Shown here piece after piece: positions 37,090-49,791 of a stretch of 64,000 nt of DNA. The notes under the pieces are model-generated. The model did no database searches. It saw only the letters and a program-made list of their open reading frames with translations, and had not been told where the DNA came from. Origin of the DNA: Ustilaginoidea virens (lineage: Eukaryota; Ascomycota; Sordariomycetes; Hypocreales; Clavicipitaceae); assembly GCF_000687475.1 (NCBI RefSeq), contig NC_057316.1, positions 1,240,001 through 1,304,000 of the forward strand. The letters run 5' to 3'. The position numbers were made by a program, and so were the translations under genes. How positions within the stretch are numbered: position 1 is the stretch's first letter; each line of letters opens with the position of its first letter.

Positions 37090-38382
37090 GGCAAAAGCGG
37101 CTTAGAGAAAGGCAATAATACTACTTCCAGCTCTAATGCGGGGGGTCTTATTAATACTTCTAATTAGGCAACTTCGTTTTTAGGGGGAGGGCTTATATAG
37201 GGGAGACCTATTAGCTATATAATAGCAGCCCTAGTCCGCAATAAAGATAGTATTAGCGGCTAATGCAATATATAAAGCGAAGAGCCTTAGTCTATTACTA
37301 TAAAAATTTCTAGCGTTTTCCTATAATTTATTTGCCACCTTATAGAGGCGGGATTATACTAAGTAAAGTCTATAATAATTAAAGTAGGATTCGCATTAGT
37401 TTTGCGTTATAGCTAGGCAACCTTATTTACCCTTTAGGTAGCATTTAGAGCCGCACTAGCTATAGCGGGCTGCCGCTATATAGTATATAGCGATATAGCC
37501 GAATTTAAAGTAATTATAGCACTAGCGGGGGTATATAATATCGTTATAGGGTTTAACTTCAAATATCTCTACCTAATATATAATATCTGCCTTATAGAGC
37601 TTATTTATAAAATCGATAGAGTTAACCTCTATAATTAGGGGCGCTTATATTATACTCTCCTTAGGGCAGGAAGGGGAGACCCTAATAAAGCCCTTTTTAT
37701 TAACTTTAGTAAAGTTTAACTAAATATCTTTTATTATAGTATTCGCAGTATAGCAAATCGGGAAACTCTTAATAATAATACTAAATAAGTATCAATTAAG
37801 TTCTGCCTTTTAGCTAAAGGTAAAGCAGACCTAAACTATATCTATAATATAGCTTACCTTTTCTTTTTTAAAGGTAATAATTATATCGCTACTATAGAGC
37901 CTATAGGCCGCAACTACTACTCCTTTAGTAATAGCCCTATTAATTATATCGATAATTTTAATTAAAATATAGTTTTAAAGGATTCTGCTAATAGTATTTC
38001 CTTTAATAAAGACTTTATAGTAAATATAAAAGGGTACCACTAGGGGAGCTAGGCTATATTAGGGTAGTATAATAGCAGTATAACCTTATATAGCGATAGA
38101 TGCCTATATAGTAGGGGTTAATACGGTTTTTAGGAGATTCTATATAGCCTTATTAACTGCGGTTTTAATCGTCTGCATTAGGGTTCTAATAGGGGTATAG
38201 ATATTTTTTAGGTCGGTCTCCTGCTAGGCGGATTCTATTATAAAATTTATAGCCTTTCGTACTCTTTTTAGTACCGCTAAAGGGATATAGTCCTATAGCT
38301 CTTTTATAAAGTCTTTAATAATATCGGCTATAGGTCGTATCTACCTTTAGGTAGGCTCGGTCTTAGTCTGGTAATATTATAT
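37090..38382 (-). pseudogene. LINE-A copy 2 ORF1
   Basis: Collinear with 22562-23870. The start codon has become ATA (complement of 38380-38382). The CCHC knuckle at about 37540-37490 reads CYNYFKFGYIAIYY, so two Cys and the His are now Tyr. All changes fit C to T or G to A. Confidence 0.7.
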
Positions 38383-38616
38383 GCTATTCGCGATTATAGT
38401 GGTCGGGTTATAGCGGCTATATATAATGCCGCTTTTATTCCCTCTATTGATATTTATTACTTTATTTACGCCTACTACGCCTACTCTTTGGACGCAATAC
38501 GCTATAGGTAAGGGGGGTAAGCGGACGAGAAAAAGCGATTAGAAATATTAGAATTAATTTTAGAGGCGGTTCTATGCTGCTACCTAGGTATGGGCGAAAT
38601 CGCGAAAGTTTTTTTT

Positions 38617-40971
38617 TTTAGACTAATTATTATAGATAGCCTATACTTTCTTAAGTAGCGCTTTAGTCTCCCCTATATCTTTCCTATAGGCTATAATATT
38701 AGTATTATTAGCGAAGCCTAATATAATAGTTAATATAACCTCCTATAGTCTCTTATAGAATAGTATAATATAGATAAAGAAAAGGATAAAAGAGAAAAAA
38801 GACCCTTAAGGGACCTTAGTAATAATCGGCAGTTTATCTATAAGTTGCCCCTTAAAGTAGATTTGTACTAAATATAAATCGGTAAAATTATATATCTATA
38901 CTGCTAACTAAGGTAAAAGCCCTTTTTCTAATAATAGGTAGATAAAATAGGTATAATTAATAGTATTAAATATAGCTAAGATATCTAGTTAAAGTAGTAA
39001 AGCGATCCTACTATAGTGCTAGGTTATATATATAATTTCGATTAATATACTTAGTATTGTATTAGTTAACTAGTTTGCCTTATTACCTATTTAGAGGTCT
39101 AAAAAGAGGTTGCCCTCTTTAAAAATAGTAGTAAGCTACCATACGATTATAGCTTCTATAACTTTTCCTATTAGGTTAAAGAATAATATTAGCCTTTAGC
39201 CTTTAGCCTTAAAGTACTCTTTTAGCTTTTTCCCTAGTTTCTATAGTATTACTATTTTAGCCTCCTGGTACTAAGCCGGGTAATACCTAATATAGTATAT
39301 CTTATTTAGGAGATATATAAAAGTAGTAATAAGTAGGGGGCTATATACTTTAAGGAATTCTATTAGGAGCCTATTAGGTCCTAATACTTTCTAGCCTATT
39401 ATATTATATAATATGATATATACCTCTTTATAAGAAAAAGAATTAGTAAGGGGGAATATAGTAATAGTAAGCTAGGGGAATATTAGGTTAGAAATATCTT
39501 TATAAATAGCTTAAAAGGTAAGGAAGAACTATTTAGCGAAGACTTATGCTTTTTCCTTATATATTATAGCTTTTAGGCCTAGGCCGCCTTATTCTAATAG
39601 AGGGATCTCTCTTAATTTAGGCAGGAGGCTATTATATAGATAGGCCTATTTCTCTAGGGACTATAAGTCGGTATTCTAAGCGGTAGCTTTATTAAGGGCT
39701 TCTCTTTATAATTAGTACTATTCCTTTTATATGATATAAGACTAAATTGCCCCTGCCTCTTATGTAATACTAAAATTTTCTAGGGTATAGTATACTACCT
39801 ATTTTTAGTAGGCCTTTTTTGCAGTATTTTAGGCCATTTTAGTGCAGGAGTTCTACTAAGGCTCTACGCTAAGAGCTTTAGGTGCCTTCTTTAGGGCTAT
39901 AATATTAGTAATACTCTAAAATTAGCCGGTAAACTATACGGTATATATATCTATCTTAATAGGGGAATAGAGTAAGGCCTTAGTATAAAAGGTAGTAAAT
40001 CGGTTTTTAGCTTTAACCTAGGCGAGGTATCGATTAAGGGACTTCTAACTATTTTTTATAAAAAGGGCTTTTATATAATAATTACCGGTCTCGATATATA
40101 TAAGTTAGGGGATATAGTTAGATTTAGTAAAATTAGCGTTTCTAAAATATTCTACTATAATATCCTATATAACCTATATATAGTCGATAGTACTATTTCT
40201 CTTCTTAGGTGCCTACCTTATTACCTTACCGTAAGGGGTAGCTAGTCTAAGCTACTATTAGCTTATAAATTTAAAGAGGGTATTAATCCTATATAAGGTC
40301 TGGTTTAGACTATCTTAAAGAGGATAATATATATTAAAGTCCCTAATAAAGGCACTATAGGGGCAAGGTAGAAGCTTAGTAAGTATAATAAAAAGGGTTA
40401 TTTAATTTAGTTTATAGCCTAAAGAGTAAGTCGAGTAAATATTAGTATATAATAAGGAGATCTTATATTAATTAAGTCCCTTTTTGTTAGACTATATACT
40501 AGGCCTATACCGCTTATAGATATATATTGCTGCTCTCCTATTATATGATACTAATATATATCTTCTAAAGCTAAGGCTTAACGGGGCCTATTTAGGCGTA
40601 ATAGGTTTTTAGATCGCTATAATATTAGGCTTATATTAGTAGTAAAATGCTAATCTTATAAGAGTGGTTTTCTTCTATATATTCTAATAAAGGACTATTA
40701 TTATATAGATAATCGTAAGGGGATTAATAGTAGCAATATATTAGGGGTGGCTATAGGTTAGATGCCTAAGGCAGACGCGGTTATATTATAGTTTAAGGCG
40801 GGAGCGGCTTAAAGAAAAATAGTAATATTACTTCCAGCTTTAATACGGGGGTCCTATTAATGCTTTTAATTAAGCAATTTTATTTCTAAAGGGAAGGCTT
40901 ATATAAAGGAGACCTACTAGCTATATAGCGGCGGCCCTAGTCTATAATAGGGATAGTATTAGCGGCTAATA
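38617..40971 (-). pseudogene. LINE-A copy 1 ORF2, endonuclease and RT part (plus end of ORF1)
   Basis: This is the minus-strand ORF2 of copy 1. The RT box at 38686-38725 reads GFANNTNIIAY. The upstream RT and endonuclease segments run to about 40830. The last 140 bp (40831-40971) are the end of ORF1, whose beginning is at 55155-56537 on the other side of gypsy G2. The ORF2 distal part continues at 19192. Confidence 0.72.
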
Positions 40972-41224
40972 TATAAAGAACTGGCCCTAGGGCTACTGCA
41001 AATAGGCATCGAATAAATATATTAAATAGACTAAGGAGGAAGGAGAGAGGACCCGAATAGGGGCCTCTTAATAGTCTATTTAACCGTGCATTAGCATAGG
41101 TCGAGGTCCTGGCGTAGTCCTATAACCCTATGCCGCTGACTCATATAACCCTACCTAGGCTAGGTATAGGCATAGCCTGAGTCCTAGCTATATTATAGTG
41201 CAGGCGTAGCCCAAGCCTATAATA
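40972..41224 (-). repeat. gypsy G2 3' LTR
   Basis: 253 bp, starting TATAAAGAACTGGCC and ending CCTATAATA in plus orientation. It has the same length as the right LTR and differs from it mainly by C/T and G/A. Confidence 0.92.
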
Positions 41225-41241
41225 TACCCCCCTCCTCCGCC
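41225..41241 (-). other. polypurine tract of gypsy G2
   Basis: The minus strand reads GGCGGAGGAGGGGGGTA directly before the LTR. The tract is also present at the same place in G1 and G3. It fixes the element's transcription as leftward, so the neighbouring plus-strand coding region is truly opposite to gag-pol. Confidence 0.7.
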
Positions 41242-41559
41242 TTACAGTCGAATTAATTGCATTTTAAAACCCGCCCATCCTCTGCATAAGCCTAATTAGG
41301 TCGCTTAGATTATTATCGCAATAACCTTAAGTCTGTTCGTCGGGTCTAATTTATATAAGTAGGGGATATTATAGAGTATTAATTCGGGAAGGTAGTATAA
41401 TGGAAATATATAGAAGGCCGGCGTTATATCGCTAATTAGAAGCTATTCGTAGCAGCCGTTAGTATTATAAAAAATTTTTTGCTAGCTATCAGTAGGTAAT
41501 CCCCCTAGGTAATAGTATATTTTTTCTCGCGCCCTTTTTATTACCCTTTTTCTTCTTTT

Positions 41560-42945
41560 CCTCTTCTTTCTTATAGCCGATTTAATTATTATTAGCATCC
41601 TACCGTAAGTATTATCCCCCCTACCTAAGGTCGTAATAGATGCTAATATTAATAGACTAGTTACCTACGTATTCTCTAAAAGGCTATACCCTATTTCCGC
41701 CTATATTTAATATATATATCGGTTTAAGCCCGATGTAATTTTATATTCCTTTAATTGACCGCATTAGGACCTTAAATATATCCGAATTATATCCTAATAG
41801 CGGCTAAGCTATAGGTAGCGCGATAACCCCTATAGAACCTAATATTATAGAAATCCTACGATCTACGAGTGGTCTAACCGCCCTATCTACTAAGCGCTTT
41901 AGCCCTTTAGAGCGCAAATATAAGCTGTAGTATACCGTAGGCGACTACTTATTAAAAGATGATTCTTCTAATAAAGAATATAAATACGCCTATAATAAAG
42001 AGTTTTTATACAAGCGATATAACCGAAAAATATAGGCAATTAGTGTTCTCCCTATCTATATACGAAAAGGCAGGAGTAAGGGCTACTCTTATTGCTAAAA
42101 TATATATAGCTTATATATATGGCTTAACTTTAAGTTTACTAGTAATCCTAAACTCTAGTAGATCTACTAGATATAGATTAAGGCTTATAAAAAGGGTACT
42201 ACCGTTATTAAACCTATATATCTTGCGACCGAAACGACTAAAGCTTAGGCTGCTATCCTTTCGCCCTCTTTTCGGGCCCTTAATAACTAATAGCGGTATA
42301 CTATAGCCGCCGACTAAATAACTCCCTATATTTTATATCTTGCTTTTAGTCCCTATGGTGCTGCTAGTAAGGCATTAACCGATATCTCTTAGGCTATAAC
42401 TCCCTCTTACTATTAAGCCAGGTCGGTTATCGATTTAGCCCTTATATTAAGCGTAATATAGGATATATAATAAAAGGCCTAGGAGTATTACGCCTAGATA
42501 GAATAGTATTTAGCGGCTTTTATCCGGCCTTATTTAGCCCCCCTTTCTGCCTGCCCTTTATTAACTTATTACGCCGGGAAACCGCCTATCTATAAGCAGG
42601 GTATATAAGTTCCCCTAGAGGCCTAGCTATATTATCTGCCGTAGAATGCCTTAGCGCTATAGTAGCCCTAGCCAATACTATTGCATCCCTTGCTGCTGCC
42701 GCTATAGACCCTATGGCATCTTTAATGGGCCCTATTATAGCCCCCCCTATATTCCCTATATAGTATATCCCTCAGAACGCTATTATATTAGGGTTGTATA
42801 GGCAACTATCCGCGCTAGGCCTACTCGCTATATATACGCCTAACCCCCTATAGATACTACTATAGGGGTTATATATAGCCGCCCCTGCTACTACTGCCCC
42901 TATAGTAGCAGCTGCTATAGGGGTATACCGATCCCAATAGTGCTG
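41560..42945 (+). pseudogene. opposite-strand coding region of gypsy G2, unknown function
   Basis: A plus-strand frame (stops TAA/TAG read as Gln) includes NIIEILRSTSGL near 41845-41880, YTVGDYLLKDDSS near 41930-41970, KEYKYAYNKEFLYK, SVIDLALILSVI near 42430-42470 and EYYA-IE-YLAAFI near 42485-42525. G3 has NIIEILRPISGL, YTIGDYLLKGNSS, SIIDLAFILSII and EYYSYIE-FLVAFI at the matching places. The amino-acid changes are mostly conservative, which argues for this frame. After about 42600 similarity shifts to another frame, Ala-rich then containing GPIIAP and ending RGPI near 42955, so an old frameshift or intron is possible. The 115-codon ATG frame at 41959-42306 is out of phase with the conserved frame. 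No known domain recognised. Confidence 0.55.
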
Positions 42946-43054
42946 AAGAGGGCCTATATATATATATATATTATACTAGCTAAGCTATCTAGGGGGGGGA
43001 TAAGCCCCCATCTAGCCTAGTGCTAGTACCTCTATGCCTAATCTATATAGAAAA

Positions 43055-43067
43055 CCCGAGTGCTGGG
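43055..43067 (-). other. 3' stem-loop of LINE-B
   Basis: CCCG-AGTGC-TGGG (plus orientation), flanked by AAAAC and GAGGAAAACC, lies about 94 nt from the 3' tail. The LINE-B copy at 1861-1873 has the perfect form CCCG-AGTGC-CGGG. The same flanked hairpin exists in LINE-A and LINE-C. Confidence 0.5.
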
Positions 43068-44700
43068 AGGAAAACCTATATACTATCTATAGTTGATAGT
43101 ATCCCTTTGGAGTCGAAAGGGGTTTACTATATATTACGAGGAGGTGTCCTATCGCGCGAGACTAGGTCTGGCGGCAGGGCTGGGAAAGTATAGATGGTAG
43201 GCATGCCTCGATAGGCGCGGTGATTTATATTAATAGTCATTAGTTATTAGTCATTGGGCATTAGTTAGGCTCTAGGGTGGGTATGAATCGGAACCGACGT
43301 GATTAATATTATTAGGTATAGGAGGCAGTAGTAACGTCAGTATTAGGTGGGCGGCGGTATTGCGGTAAGTCGCGTATTTTATTATTATTGACTTTATCTA
43401 ATATAGGTTAGGGCAGCTAATAGACGGTTGAGTGATCTAGTGCGGGTATATAGCGGTATAAAGTCTCCTTTACCTGCTTTACCTTTTTAATTCCTTTCTT
43501 TTTCCCTTTTTGTTCCTTATTGAAAATTACTAAGAATTTTCCTTTATTTCTCCGCCTTAATTACGCTATAGTAGTTTTTATGCATCCTTTATTCTTCGAT
43601 ATGCCTACTATTCTAGAGTTAGATCTTAGCCTAGCTCGAAAATAGCCATATTATCCCTATATATGCCGCGGTGCCGATATAGCCGCTCGTTATTATAACT
43701 AATAAGGTAAAAAGTTCTCTTTAATCGTTATCTGTCTTTTTCTAATAGTAGGTAGGGCTTAGGGGTGCTTATTTCGCTTATACTTTAAAGCGGAAGCTTT
43801 ATTATATCCTAGTGCGTAATACTACGAACCGCGAACCGGTAGAGAGTATACTTATATTATAAAAGGCTTACGCTTACGAATAGGAAGTAAATATATCAGT
43901 TTGCCGGTATCCTTTAATTTTATAGTTAACCTTAGTAGGTAGATAAAGATAATTACTATAAGGCCTAGCAGGCTATATATCGGTCTATTGCGCTAATCAC
44001 CTTAGTACCTCGAAAGGGTTAAGATGACTCTGCCGTTATAATGTAAATAATAATACCTATAGTCCCTATTTTACTACCGGCCGACTTCCTTAGGCTTATT
44101 AAAAGAGGGGTTTTAGCTTTAGAGCGCGCCTATAGCGGCGAGCCTTAGCCTCTTTTATCGGTTAAGGGATTATAGCCTCTTATTACTACTGCCGGCGATA
44201 GAAGCCCTATTAGTTCCGTTATTGCATTAGATATCGATAATAAGCCTACTCTTAGGCCTACTACTATAGAGGAACTACCTTATAGTAAAGGGGTCTCGCT
44301 AATATAGTCTAAGACTCCTATAATGCTATCTTCTAGTAAATTATAGTAAGCAGTTGCGTTTTTAAAGTTTATAAAGTCCTAAGCGGAGTCTTAGCTAGTA
44401 GTATCTGCCTCTAGAACGCTATCTATACTGCCGTTAAAGCCTCCCCTGCCTACTATTTAGTCGGTATAGCCTAAGCAAGCTAAATTAGTAGTTTTATTGC
44501 TATCCTCTCCTTATCTTTATGCTAATACCTCTGCCCCCTCCCCCTTTAAAAGGAAGAGGGAGGGATTAAAGATAATAGAATCGCTTATAAAAGGAGCACT
44601 AAGTCTAACTACTAGGATTAAATAAAAGATATATTCGAGATCTATAGTATCCCTTTCCCTAGGGGGGAAGGGGAAGGGAAAGGGGAAAGTAAGGGTAGCC
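43068..44700 (-). other. LINE-B copy 2 3' UTR
   Basis: No frame with recognisable LINE protein was found here. A Pro/Leu-Pro-rich, pyrimidine/purine-biased stretch lies at about 44500-44700. The boundary with ORF2 is approximate. Confidence 0.45.
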
Positions 44701-47700
44701 CCTAATAATAGCTATAGTAATAGAGAGGGTGGTATAAAGTAAGTAAGGGTTTAAAGGGTTAGGGGTACTAAAAAGATTAGGGGTCTAAGTCTATCGACCA
44801 TATAGGTAGCTTATATAAAAAGGATATTTTTCCCCTATCTATATAGTCAGTCGTATCTTTATCTATAATTATCTATATATATATATATAGTCTAAGGTTA
44901 GGGTATAATTGTATCGGGTTGCTATCGGAGCTGAAGTCTATATAAATAGTAAATATAATAGCTAGGGTAAACTATTCGAGCTAGTAGGTATTAAAGACCT
45001 ATTTAATAACCTATTTAGCTAAATCTTTATTTTTAAGTATTTAGGTAATACTATATTTATCTAGTATAGGACGGTCTTAAATGCAAAAGGGAGGGTTTCT
45101 AAGATAGTTACTATACTCTAGGATTATATATTTAATATTTTCTATATCGGGACTATATTAGCAATATAGGTAGTAGATAGATGGGACCTTTATCTTATAT
45201 AGGAACTTATTAAGGCCTATTTTTTCTATTCTGAGTTAGGTAAAGAGGGAGGATTTATATTTATAGAGGTTTTTATAGAGATCTAGCATCTTTTTTATAG
45301 AGGTAAAGTCAGGGGTATATTCGGCAGCGGGATAGTTTTTTAGTAGGTATTGTACTTAGGTAAGTTATTACTTCGATTACTATCTCTTTATCTATTTAAA
45401 AGCTAGGGAGTAAGTAGGGGATAGTTTATTATCCTAGAGTAGAATTAAATCTTTAAGGGCTATATAATTTAGTATTTTATTCTCGGTCGGTCGCCTTTAT
45501 CTATAGATAGGTCTTTATCGTAGCTAAGTCTAGATAATAGTATATACATTAGAGATAAGGTCGGCTATACTACTTTCTTAGGTTCTAATAAAGAATCGTT
45601 ATTAGGCCAGGTTAAAGTAGAGGTCGAGTGGGGGGACTATTACTTTAGTTTCTACGATTATATTAGGTATTACTTAGTAGGCTCTTATAACTATATAGAG
45701 GCACTTCGATTATTTAGCGGCTAGATTATATATAATACCTTTTGCTATTTCTCCTGGCTTAATAGGAGTATATTAGATTCTAGCGCTAAAGGCGATTATA
45801 GTTCTAATAACCTATATATATAGTAGTCGGGCTTTATAGAATTAATATCCCTATATAGAGGCCGCTAGAGCGATAAGGGCGAGCTTCTACCTTTCTAGCT
45901 TTTTTACTATTCGGGCCCTATAGTTAGTCCAGCTAAGTTTATAGTTAATCTCTACTCTAAGGAATCGGGCGTATTATATAGGCTAGATAGTCGCATTGCC
46001 GAATCGTATTATTATGGTATCTAGTCGGTACTATTTAGTAAAGTGTATTAGCTCGCTCTTTATTAGGTTAAATTTTAATCTAGCCTTTGCCAACTATTTT
46101 TCGTAGATCTTTTATACTTTCGAGAGGGTTGTAATTATATCCCGTATTATTTTGCTGTATGCGATTATATTAGTATCGTCCGCGAATCTTAGGGTTAATA
46201 AGTTATCTACTACTTTAAGTCTATAGTATAAGGGTATAATATAGAAGAGGAAAAGGACTAAAGAGATTAGGGAGCCTTAGGGCACTCCTACTATAATTAA
46301 AAATCTTTAGGTGGGTTAGCCTTCGAAGAAGATTTTAACTAAGCGCGATATAATAAAGCCTTAGACCTAGGCTATTATCTATCGGGGGGCGCTACTTTAG
46401 AGGAGGAGGTATATAAGCCTAGTGTGGTTAACGGTATTAAATGCCATAAAGATATCTAGTTGTAATAGCGATACTATTCCTTTATACTACTAAGTGGCCT
46501 TAACTACTTCTACTAGGGTATATAGTACTATATCTATTAATCTATTTACTCTATTACTTATTTATATATCTAGTAGTAATTTCCGTTCTTCCGCGATTAT
46601 TATTAGTCTCTTTACTACTATAGCTTTAAAGATTTTACTAAAGAGGTTTAGGAGGGATATTAGGTACTAGGCTCTTACTCTTTAGTATTCCTTAGGTATT
46701 TTACCAGGTTTTCTTAATATTATGACTTTAGCTTCTTAGAATTATATTGGGTAGTAACTAGTTCTGCATATAGCATTAAAGAGTATTATTAGGGCTTTAA
46801 GAACCGGTTCTCTATAGGCTTTAAAGAATCCCGCTGGTATATTATTAGGGCCTAATGCTTTCTAGCTGGCTATATATCGGAGGGCATTATAGATATCTAC
46901 TTTAGAGAATTCGTCTTTAGGGGCGAATATCGTATCGGTAAAGTAGGGGAATTATAGGTCTAGGATATTATTAAGAGTGGCTATTAATATTAGGAAGAAT
47001 CTTTCTATTAATACTTCTACTTTAGAGGAATATATTTTTACTTTTTATATTTAGGCTCTTTCGCCTTAAAGAAGTATAAGGATTTTTTTTAATTCTAAGG
47101 GGAGTCTGCTATATATTTAGGCCTATTTCTCTAGGGACTATAAATCTACATTTTTCGTTATAGCCTTATTAACGGCTTCTCTCTATATCTAGTGCCTTTC
47201 TTATTAGATAACCTTAGTTTAGTTTATCTCTACTCTTTATGCTATTAATTAGTTAAGGCTAATACAGTCTTTTCTCTAATTTCTTATAGCCTTATAGGCT
47301 GCTATTATGGCCGATTGTACTTCCTAGGTCTACTATAGGGCCCTTCTTAGCGGTTTAGTTGCTCTTTTAGGCATAGTGATATTAGCGATAGCCTATAGTT
47401 AGGTCGTAAGCTATTAGGCGAAAGTATTAATCTCTATAGGGGACTAGGGTAGGTGTAAGGTATATAGGATAGCTATCCTAACTTCGGCTTTAGCTTAAGC
47501 GAGGGTTTTATTAAATTTCTTCTATTAGTATATCGGCGGTAGTTTGCGAAACTTATCTAATCCTATTTCTACCTAAATTACCTAAGGGATATAATCGGAT
47601 CTAATAATATCTACCGCCCCTATAAACTCTATATTAAGGTCTCTTATACTCTATATATAATCGATAGTACTATTATATTTGCTTAGGGCTTATCTAGTTA

Positions 47701-48130
47701 TCTCTCCCTATAGTATTATAAGGGTTAGCTTCTATTTTAATATAAATTCAAAGAGGGTATTATAGCCTAGGGAGGTTTTATAAGAGCGGTCCCATATAGG
47801 GTAGTAGATATTAAAGTCACTAGTAAAGATACTATAAGGGCGAGGGGTAGTTTAGGCGAATTCCTAGAGGAGGGTAGACTAATTTAAGGAAGAGATTAGA
47901 GAGTAAATAGAGTAGATATTAGTATTTTAGAGTATAATACGGCACTAGTCTAGGCCTAAGTCTATTGCCTAAAAGCCGGGAGCATATTTTTTATAAATAT
48001 AAATCGCTATGCGTCTGCTATAAATAGCTATTTAGTATCTACTAAGGCTAGAGTATAAGGGGAGTCTATTTAGGGCTATAAATTCCTAGAGGGCGATAAT
48101 ATCCGGTTCGGATTCGTAATTAAAAATAAG
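44700..48130 (-). pseudogene. LINE-B copy 2 ORF2 (AP endonuclease, RT)
   Basis: Minus-strand LINE enzyme. The endonuclease motif ESEPDIIAL-EF lies at about 48110-48070. The RT active-site box LRFADDTNIIAY at 46161-46190 is intact. The RT palm and thumb extend to about 45400, and the C-terminal region to about 44700. TAA/TAG stops interrupt the frame but are fewer than in LINE-A. ORF2 nicks the target and reverse-transcribes the LINE RNA in target-primed integration, which fits the 13-15 bp duplications seen here. Confidence 0.78.
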
Positions 48131-48199
48131 GTACACTAATAGTAATTTCTTTTATATATTCCAGTATAATACCTCTATTATTAGTATTAGGGCTAAGGG

Positions 48200-49560
48200 G
48201 TTGGGGCTTTTAGTGCATTAGTAGCAATAGGCTCGGATAAATTAGGTTAAAAGAATATAGCGATATTATTACTACTATTAGTCCTTTTAGGGGCGATAGA
48301 GCTTTTTTTATATAGTCTGCCGATTCGTTTTCTTAGGGAGTCCTCCCTTAGGGAGTTACTAGCGAGGCATTTATAGCCCCTATCCTCTAGGATAAAGGGG
48401 GGAGGCATTAATAAAGTGCTAGTATTTGCGAACTATATTAGTCTAGTGCTATAAGCCTATCTTGCGATATCCTATTGCCTATTCGCTATAAGGCAGAGTC
48501 GAGATTAGGCCGGATAGGGTCCTTAGCAATTAAAGTAGTACTCTCTTTTATTACTAATAATACTAAAGCAGTTTTTATCTCTATTAGGGTGTCTCTCTAT
48601 ACTATACTATCCGCATCGAGGGGTCTTTATATAGTAATTCGCGATATATCCGAATTTAAAGCATTAGTAGTATTATCTTAGGTAGATAGTTTTATTATAT
48701 AGTTCAGCCTCGAAGATTTCTACTTAGTAGATAACTCTAGTCTTATAGAGTCGGTTTACTATTTTTACGTTAGTTACTCTAATAATTAGGGGGGCTTTTA
48801 TTACTTTTTCGCGGGGTTTCCTTATAGCAACTCTACTAATACCTAGGCTATTAGCTTAGGCTAGGTTTAGTTTAATATCTTTAATAAGGATATTCTTAGA
48901 GAATTAGGTAGGGAATCCTTTAATAATAATACTAAAGGTGTGGATATTTAGTGCGGCTCCTATGCCGAATATAAAGGGGATCTAGGTAGTTTCTATAGTA
49001 AAATAGGATGCGGCTTCTGCAAAGGTAATGACTATATCTCCACTATAGAGTCGGCAAACGGTAACGGCGTTAATACCTCCAGTAGTAGTATTTACCGCTT
49101 TTATAATCTCAATAGGGGTTCTCTATCGTAGGTTCTCAGCAATACTATCTCCTTTAATTATTATTTCACAGTAGATTCTCGGCGGTATAGGTAAGGTAGT
49201 CGGTCTAGGTAGTACAGTCATTAGTATGCCTTTAGTAGCGATACTAGCCTAGGTCGTTCTAGAGGGGGTCTTTAAGGCAAAAGCTTTATTTATAGCGCTC
49301 TCTACTACTTTTTTTAGATTATTAGTCGTAATAAGGTTCGAGTTCGGGTTTAAGGCGGGATTAGTTTAGTTAATGCATTTAATGCTATCGACCAGGCTAG
49401 TAATAGCATTCTATATATTTCCCAGTATAGCTGCCGGGATATAGTCTGCGATCTTTTGGTAATATTATTTAAGTAATTCGGTTTCTTCTCGGGTTCCTAT
49501 ATTAGTTTATACGGTATTACCGCTAATTCGTCCGTAATTATTATTAGCGATAGTGATATA
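48200..49560 (-). pseudogene. LINE-B copy 2 ORF1 (CCHC)
   Basis: Minus-strand gag-like ORF1. The knuckle remnant CFKFGYIANY lies at about 48690-48630, nearly the same as in LINE-A and LINE-C. The N-terminal half matches LINE-B copy 1 (15900-16507). The plus-strand 68-codon frame at 48475-48681 is its antisense. Confidence 0.65.
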
Positions 49561-49791
49561 GTAGTTATAGTGGCTCGACTCGAGTCTACCCCTATTTCCT
49601 CTATCTAAGTCTATAATTTCCGCCGCTTTGACCGCGCCTTTCTCCTAGTGCCGATATGCTATCGGCAGACAGGGTAAGACGAGGTGAGGGATTAATCTAG
49701 TAACTTTTTAACTATTTTAGGGGTGTATTCGCGCCGGTACCGAGGTGCGGGCGAAATCGCGAAAACTTTTTTAGTTAAGAGGGCCTATATA

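Larger units (their letters stand above)
19193..38616 (-). mobile_element. LINE-A copy 2 (inserted in copy 1)
   Basis: It comprises 38616-35355 (5' part) and 22318-19193 (3' part), 6.39 kb in all. It is flanked by TTAGACTAATTATTA on both sides (about 19178-19192 and 38619-38633), and removing it joins the RT region of copy 1. The 5' end is CTTTCGCGATTTCGCCC preceded by a run of A; the 3' end is (TAA)n. It is interrupted by LINE-A copy 3, whose 13 bp TSD ACTTAGGGCTATA sits at the break (22306-22318 and 35342-35354). Confidence 0.88.
42961..49776 (-). mobile_element. LINE-B copy 2, full length (6816 bp)
   Basis: A complete LINE, minus strand, with a perfect 15 bp duplication AAGAGGGCCTATATA (42946-42960, 49777-49791), a (TA)n tail at the left end and the TTTTCGCGATTTCGCCC 5' block at the right end (about 49751-49768). 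The empty site is visible in G3 as AAGGGCCTATATA near 58776. It is the best preserved LINE of the window: its RT box is still FADD. Confidence 0.93.

Noticed and set aside
41959..42306. 115-codon ATG open frame, plus strand
   Set aside because: It is out of phase with the frame conserved between gypsy G2 and G3 and is not kept in G3, so it is a shadow frame left open by chance.
48475..48681. 68-codon plus-strand frame
   Set aside because: Antisense of the LINE-B ORF1 CCHC knuckle region.
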